Source of the DNA: Prochilodus magdalenae
Lineage: Eukaryota > Chordata > Actinopteri > Characiformes > Prochilodontidae
DNA length: 64,000 bases
NCBI GenBank assembly: GCA_024036415.1
Contig: JAMWET010001646.1
Coordinates: 476,501-540,500, forward strand
Direction: 5' to 3'
Part shown: positions 57,561-64,000 of the stretch, piece after piece
Position numbering within the stretch: position 1 is the first letter of the stretch
Layout: each line of letters starts with the position of its first letter
Translations under genes and position numbers: made by a program
Notes under the pieces: model-generated
What the model was told of the DNA's origin: nothing
The model's input: only the letters and a program-made list of their open reading frames with translations
The model's database searches: none

Positions 57561-60176
57561 TAAAAACCGATACACACTGCATTAATATCTGTAGAGATGT
57601 CTTAAAAGACAAACATGGGATTCTGTTATGTGTAGTAGTTACTGAATAATAGATATTAGTGTTAATAACCGAATAATATGCTCAGAATTCGACGGGTTAA
57701 ACCCCAGACTCACCTATGAAAGAACTGCATCTGTTGTGAGTGAAAAAGGAAAAACTCCTCTCCAAATATTGGGCTGTCAAGGGACTGTCAATCCAAAGAC
57801 TGCACCAATCACCACGCACAACCCTGCCAATGGTTTCTTTTTTTTTAGAGTATAGAAATGGTAGTGGAAAACTGCCACCCACTGACATTAACTATGAGAA
57901 CTGTATAATTATGCCACTCTTAGTTTACTATTAGAGACTTGATAAGTGTATATATAAGGAGGAAATTACATTGATTGCTATTGCATTTACATCTCGCTAT
58001 TAGTACCTGCTGGGTCTAATGACTGCATACATTTCTGCCTCTTTTCATCAAAGCAGACTAAACATATGTGCCCCTTTATTAATAGTTTGACTAATGAAGT
58101 GAATATTGCAATCTAAACAGTCTTAATCATTTCCTGTGCGTGCATATGCTGCTTTTGATGCAATGGTTTACGTCAGTTGGTATTTTATGTGTGGAGCTCT
58201 TTAAATCTATCAGCAATGCAGGTGAAATGCTTACCATGGCTTTTCCTAAAACATCTGCCCATGATAACATTCAGTCTTACTGTAGAATGAGTGATATGAA
58301 CCATTTTACTTCTTTTGTGAAACCAGATTTTGGCCAAATTCTTATGACTCTATCAACATTGAGATCCACAGCCTAGTGGTAGGAGCAGCAAAGCAGCTCT
58401 GAGGACTGATTAGGTACCCCAGTTGTTCCTTTCTTGCTACTATTCCATTCCAGTGGCACCACTCTGCCGGCCTGGGTGTTGTTTCCCTTGTAAGCCTAGG
58501 ACCTCATTTTTGCTCCACTCATGTTCTTTTGCATGACCGGTAGGAGGAACATGAATAAATCACTCATATTCATTCAGCTGTGAGTCTTTACAAACTTGTA
58601 GAACATTGAGCTTGAAGAGGAAAGACGGGTATAACGTGTGGAAACTTCTATTGCCAGAGCTTTTCATCCATTTGCCAAAAAGAGTAAAATACAAAACAAA
58701 ACCAATAGAAACCTGCACCGCAGGCTGTAATGAAAGAAGATCCAAAACAGGAAGTGATCTCCTGCCTCCATCACAGCACACGCTATCAAAGCCCCCCAGC
58801 GCAGGGCAAACCCCGCTCCACCTCACGCCTCTGATTTCAAAGCCTTATCTGAGAGCTACAAAGCAGCAGATTGCTTTTGCTCCGTGGCAGAGTGTGCCTG
58901 AAATGGCCTGCGTGTGATGTCAAGGTCTTAATCAAGCGTCCTCTGCGGAAGAGTGTGCAAGGAGGGTCCGTACACAAATACACATACGGGGGAAAGAAAG
59001 AGAAAGAGAGAGGTCCCACATATCACATAAATACGAGGAAAGGTCAAGGATCTCTTCCTCATTCGCAAAATAATCTCACAAATAAAACAACTATTTTCAA
59101 TCAAACTCTCTACACCTGCTGCACGCTTCAGACGGAGCAGGGATGGGCGCCATCAGAGCAAATGCACAATGCTAATCAGCTCTTTGTTATTCCACCATGT
59201 TCTTGACCTTTTTGGGGAGTGAACTCCTTTGTAAGCGTCGTGTCCATTTACAGGCATCTTTCCTGAGAGAGTTTTTTAAGGAACTGGAGAACAGACCTTG
59301 AACTAATGTTCTGCCCAGGTAATTGTTTTGCCTGTATGCACCTGTGTTCTGTAGTTACGCTATACATATATCTTGTGTGGTAAATTATAACATAATGCAG
59401 CAGAAAATAGAAAATAAGGTCCTAAATCTAAAAGAAGAGCTCATCCTTGGCTTAACACAATGCACTGCTGTATGACTAAAGGGGCACATACTGGTGGAAG
59501 ATCTACAGATTTACTTGCTTCTATTAATATTTTCCTCATACTGTATATCTGTATTTAGCATCTGTCTCAAATGCTATGTTAGAGCTTCTGTGTCTTAAAG
59601 TCCCGCCTCCTGATGAGCCTCCTGTGTGCTCTCAATGGTCACCTTCTACTTCTGCTTTCACACTTTGCTTCTGCTTTTCACACTGCTTTTGGGAGCTATA
59701 AGACCTTTTCAGGAATACATACTGCACACTTACATAGAAAAGCAACTTCCTTTCCCTCTTAATATACTGTTCTCTCAAGACCCAGGGTTAAAAAGCCATT
59801 AAAGAAGACCTGCCCGTGCACACACACACTTCTGCCGGTAGTTGCTGGGACAGGCTGGGAGATATTAACCTGGGGGGTGGGGGGTGGAAGTGATCAGCAT
59901 GTTTATTCATTTCTGTGGCGGCTGGGCTCGGCTGGAAATTGCAGTGGGACGATAGATATAATGTAGTTTCAGCAACAGAGTAGGCCCCTTAACCGAAGCA
60001 TTATAAGCCTAGGTAAGGGCACTGATAACATTCAGCCTTACAAAGGGACACTGGCCATTCAGATCCCATTCAGATCTCCATGTCACAATATCCTGTCTCA
60101 TTAACAGGAGCATAGAAGTGCTCTGGGTTTTGGGCTGGGGAGGGGGTGAACAAGAGGAGCAAGGGAGAAGGTCAGC
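57561..60176. other. Non-coding stretch
   Basis: 57,960-58,340 and 58,990-59,230 are repeat-free and balanced and may hold conserved non-coding DNA. A G-rich run lies at 59,872-59,886. Short frames on both strands show no family. Confidence 0.4.
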
Positions 60177-60230
60177 AGAGAGAGAGAGAAAGAGAGAGAG
60201 AGAAAGAGAGAGAGGAAGAAAGGAGAAAAG
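60177..60230. repeat. GA microsatellite
   Basis: GAGA/GAAA units. Confidence 0.9.
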
Positions 60231-60678
60231 TCTTTTGCTGCTGTGCAGAAAATAGCCCACAGTTTGGAACATCCAATATAAGCTCCCTGCTGAGGGTTTT
60301 ATAATTGAGAACACCAACCGAAGAGGGACCACCATATGAGGCTGGGTAGGGGAAAAAATAAAACAAACAGTGAACTGGACCCTGCTAAGCTGACACTGTT
60401 TGCATATCTTGACAGATCTGAATAATTCAGTGCTGAGGCTGGCATGGGCAGAATATGAGATTGATATTAAGAATCGTAATGAGGAGTATCCATGCTGAAG
60501 GTCACTTCCACAAAAAGAGTAAAAGCCACTGTAGAGGATTCGGAGAGAGCCTCAGTGAGTTTAGCAGTGACTCTGCATATATGCTGAGTTGTAGGTTTAA
60601 TAGTTCTGTTGACCTTTTAGCTATACTTACTGACCATTACCACCTACCCTATAGGTCACTCTGCCATTGAAGAACTAC
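60231..60678. other. Non-coding stretch
   Basis: Nothing recognised. Confidence 0.4.
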
Positions 60679-60880
60679 TTAAAGGAGCTGTGTGTAAGAT
60701 GACGCAACTGTTAAATTCATACTCCAAGCAATACGGGGTGACATATCAGCAGAAGACGCACAGCTCTTGAGACACAAAGTGTTATTACTATACAGGACGT
60801 GTCAGGGCTAGCTAGTTAGCATGCTCTCTTCAGGAGATATTGCTGCAATACAATACATAGAAGTGTTTGACACACTGTTA
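60679..60880. repeat. Dispersed repeat family A, copy 3
   Basis: Starts like the 7,198 copy (TTAAAGGAGC...AAGATGACGC...TTCATACTCCAAGCAA) and shares its right part 'gggctagctagttagcatgct' and 'tgcaatacaata'. The middle is shortened relative to copy 1. Confidence 0.55.
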
Positions 60881-60906
60881 CATTCTTTGACAAACTTATA
60901 TTTTTT

Positions 60907-61213
60907 CACATACTTTGAACCAAAGTCAGAGACCACCTCTCATTTCTTTAACATCCAGTCAAACACGGCCATTAAATACAAGTCATTCATTTTTCAGAAG
61001 ATATTTCAGAGGAGATTAGATATGCAATAATCCACCGGCATAATAAGTGAAGAAACATGAGTTTAAAGCACCAACCTTCCTTTAGCTCTACAAAAAGTCC
61101 ACCTGTGTTTTCAGTCCATCCTGCCTGAAATGATGCGTAGCTGTGAGGAAGCTGTCACACTAAAAGTAGACATCTGAGATGAAACATGGTCTCTGACTTT
61201 TGCACAGCACTGT
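60907..61213. mobile_element. Non-autonomous Tc1-ended MITE
   Basis: Left end includes 'ccaaagtcagagaccacc'. The complement of the right end reads TACAGTGCTGTGCAAAAGTC then AGAGACCATG, the fish Tc1-like terminus also seen at 41,609-41,631. The roughly 300-bp interior ('attaaatacaagtcattcat', 'gagatgaaacatggtctctg') has no transposase. The left terminal bases are degraded. Confidence 0.6.
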
Positions 61214-61499
61214 ATGTAAATTCCTGTGTGTTTATATATGAAGATGCTTTTCTGCAGCATATGTACACTTGCCTGCTCATTACCTCTCTATTCCACAAAC
61301 TCCACTCTGGGCACGTCATATGTCAGCAGTGAGGTGTGACGGGGCGGAGAGGCAGATGCCAGCGTCTGCCCGAGGGGGAGGACAGAATCCCTATCTCAGC
61401 ACTCATGGCTCGTGGCACATCGGGAAAAGGCGAGTCTGTAGCAGGCAGACATGTAAGAGCAACCGGAGAACACCTGGGATTCCTGTCAACACAGTCCTG
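61214..61499. other. GC-balanced non-coding block
   Basis: Frames of 66-94 codons overlap on both strands without domains; no repeat recognised. Confidence 0.4.
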
Positions 61500-61760
61500 C
61501 TGTGTCATCCTCTCCAACACCATGCGCCTCTACATCAGTGGCCTTCACGTTGACATTGACCTTTCCACCGCAATTAGCCACTTAATCAGCAATTAATTAT
61601 TAATATTAGCAAAACCAACAGGGCTTAGGGTTGTTTGTCTCGCTCACCTCATTATCATCCACTAATGACCAAGCCAGCATCTCATTTCCACTCCAAAGAG
61701 GAAACTGGGCGATTTGTGCTGAGATTTCAGGTGCCGGTAAAGGGCACGGACAGATGCTAC
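61500..61760. promoter_or_regulatory. Candidate conserved non-coding block
   Basis: Contains 'accgcaattagccacttaat', 'cagcaattaattattaatat' and 'ccactaatgacc' within about 110 bp of repeat-free sequence. A homeodomain-rich enhancer is possible; inference only. Confidence 0.25.
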
Positions 61761-62626
61761 TCAAAATATCGCCAAGAAATGCTTAAAATGCATTTTGTTA
61801 AACTGCCAAAACTACTCCTGGAGACCTGCATTTAACTGTACTGCACTCAATGTATCTGATTAACGTGTTTCCACATAAGGAAAAATTAATTAACATTAAC
61901 CGGATCCTTTCCAAAGGTAAATAAACAGTGTACCACTTGATTTACATTATTCATACTTAAATTATGGGCACACTTTGATTATGTAAATTTCATACATCAC
62001 TGTTACCTCCACCCTGATCTTAAGGGGTCCATATAGAAAACTGATTACATTTTTGCTTTAATGTAAAAATTTTACATAGCATATCAAACTTGTTGTTTCA
62101 ATACCTACCATTCACTCTCAAGTGCAAATAGTACATATATGAGAAGTAAGCAGTAAAAATATTGTTTTTTTATTCATTGTTTTTGTGATGTAGCTGATAA
62201 TTCAAACTCTGTTACGCTGGAGTTACTAAATCACCTGGGAGGGCTAGGGGGTCTCTGGTACTTATCTTCTTCTTATCATTAGCTACAATGATTAACACTC
62301 TCCTGAGACTTCCTGTGGGATTTCTAACAAATATAATGCAAAGACAACAATTAATATTAGTTGAACATGCCTGTGGCCATTGTTTGTCACTGCATGATTG
62401 TGTGGCTAATTAACTTTCCAGGTAACCTTTCTGTAATGTCTCATGATTGATTCTTACAAATGAGATTTCTTTCAGCAAAAAAAAAAAAAATCCACTTCCT
62501 ACAATTACTGCCACTTATTAACAAAATATCATTTACTTCATGAATTACAGCTCCAGCACAAAATACCATATTGATGTTCATGTTTCAAGTCATAGAATTT
62601 ATAGACATTACAAAGACTTTACTAGT
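61761..62626. other. Non-coding AT-rich stretch
   Basis: Has a 13-base A run at about 62,478-62,490. No supported feature. Confidence 0.45.
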
Positions 62627-62966
62627 GAACGGGCTGAATCAGATTCAAGCCAAATTGGAAAGCTCAAAATGAGTTTGTTAGTTACTGCTGCTTGGCTGCA
62701 CTTCGCCTGCTCTGAGGAAGTATGTATAGGTCAAGATCTTGGCTGCTTTCAAGTAAAATCTGTTGACAAAGCAATATTTAAGGGAAGGCAAAAGCTCAGC
62801 TTAATTCTGATGAAGCTGTAAAAGGTTTCATTGTGTGTAAAGCCTGCAGTATGGCCTCCAACCCTGCTGAAAAAAAAAAAACATTTCTGACCAGCATGTA
62901 TTCCATGATAGGTTAAGCTGGTATAGGCAGGTTTGAGCTATAATAGTCCTGGTCTGGTGCTAGATA
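62627..62966 (+). repeat. Direct duplication, unit 1
   Basis: Matches 63,653-63,960 along most of its length. Shared words include 'acgggctgaatcaga', 'aaattggaaa', 'gtataggtcaagatcttggc', 'taaaatctgttgac', 'aagcaatatttaag', 'ggcctccaaccctgct' and 'gtcctggtctggtgc'. The last part ('gaccagcatgtattcc', 'ggttaagctggtat') resembles a fish repeat built from ACCAGC/GCTGGT words. A 93-codon frame through unit 1 is broken in unit 2, so neither is a gene. Confidence 0.8.
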
Positions 62967-63652
62967 AGAGACGTTATAGACATCACAAGACAATGCTAAA
63001 GTGTAATGCCGGTGTAGTAATACACTGTTACAATTATCAACTGATGCGTACACTGATGGATTACAACATTACATTACAACAACATTACGCAACATTTGGA
63101 TTTTTTTTATTTCTTGAAAATAGAAGCAAACCAAGAGCAACGTTAGCATTTCTTTGCACCGCTGCTGAATGTTTCTTTTAGACTGGTGAGAACTAAAGGA
63201 GAAGGAGGGATTGTGCATTTTCTGTAGCATATGGGCCCTTTAACAGAGCACAGCCACAGCACTGCCACTCTCCTCCGGGCATCATCAGTGTGACCAAGCC
63301 GACAGGCATACTAAGTCAGGAGCATGACACTTCTGGAAAGAGTGGCACAGAATAAGAATGTCACACTGTACATCCTGACATGCTGTTAATTACTTATCAG
63401 CTCGGGGTGATATGATATGGCTTCATACCTGGAAACAGGAGTGGGGAGCGAGATAGAGGGATGGGAGCTGACCTGAGAAAGGCAGTGCACACTGGCCTCT
63501 GCTTTAATCCCATTGTGATTCCTGGAGAGTCCTTGTACAAATGAGCTGCTCGGCATGCAGGGAGGTCTGAGGCGTCTTCCATAGCTCTGCAGTAATTGAA
63601 GCTCAGCTATGTGATAAGAGGCAATGCTCAGTCAATTACAACAGATACTTGT
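62967..63652. other. Spacer between the duplicated units
   Basis: Starts with 'ttatagacatcacaagacaa', similar to 'ttatagacattacaaagact' just before unit 1 (62,599). From 63,190 the sequence is balanced and unassigned. Confidence 0.4.
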
Positions 63653-63960
63653 GGACGGGCTGAATCAGAGGCAAGTCAAATTGGAAAACTCAAATGAGTT
63701 TGTTGGTTGCTGTTGTTTGGCTGCACTTTGCTTACTCTGGGGAAGTTTGTATAGGTCAAGATCTTGGCTGCTTTTAGGTAAAATCTGTTGACTAAGCAAT
63801 ATTTAAGAAAAGGCCAAAGCTCAGCTTTATTTTGATAAAGCTGCAAAAAGTTCTATTGTATGTAGAGTTTGCAGTGTGGCCTCCAACCCTGCTAAAAAAA
63901 CATTATAGAACAGAATGTATTTCATGCTGGTTTAAGCTATTATAGTGCTGGTCTGGTGCG
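63653..63960 (+). repeat. Direct duplication, unit 2
   Basis: Second unit, same orientation, shorter by small deletions and with many transitions relative to unit 1. It ends at 'ctggtctggtgcgg', about 40 bp before the end of the window. Confidence 0.8.
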
Positions 63961-64000
63961 GGGAAAGTTTTTTCCCCTAGCGTTGTCATGCACGTGCTGG

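Overview
This window looks like non-coding nuclear DNA from a teleost fish, probably an ostariophysan (characin or catfish type). The grounds are a tRNA-derived SINE with a LINE2-type tail, fish LINE remnants of the L2 and RTE/Rex3 types, Tc1/mariner and hAT-like DNA transposon remnants, and dense CA/GT, GA/CT and TA microsatellites. The fish repeat families were recognised from memory of their typical sequences, not by a search, so the clade is an inference.

I find no protein-coding exon, tRNA gene or rRNA gene that I can support. Every open frame is short. The longer ones are simple-repeat translations, antisense to repeats, or pieces of transposase or reverse transcriptase with stops and frameshifts. 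The window is best read as a gene desert or part of a very large intron.

Layout. At 0-9 kb there is a minus-strand SINE, a LINE 3' tail, and a packed cluster (4.46-5.64 kb) of a truncated dispersed repeat, an internally deleted Tc1 element and a palindromic foldback element, followed by a 270-nt polypurine tract. At 9-19 kb there are candidate regulatory blocks, a long GT repeat, a hAT-like element and a small MITE. At 19-31 kb there are a second SINE, a LINE fragment, a hAT-like element with 8-bp target duplications, a 130-bp CT tract and a rearranged dispersed repeat. At 33-46 kb there are a CTGT/CTAT array, an L2 reverse transcriptase remnant, a second foldback copy, matched CT and GA tracts, Tc1 remnants, a nested insertion, a diverged pair of direct repeats and a second copy of the 16-kb hAT-like element. 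At 46.3 kb lies a near-perfect inverted repeat with 56-nt arms. At 47-64 kb there are a strong candidate regulatory block, a nested DNA element, a TA/GA compound microsatellite, another hAT-like element with target duplications, a second L2 remnant, a Tc1-ended MITE and a direct duplication about 1 kb apart.

No genes act together here. What can be read is the insertion history of repeats and a few unique, homeodomain-motif-rich blocks that may be enhancers. The observation most worth testing is the hairpin at 46,298-46,416. No new gene system is evident.
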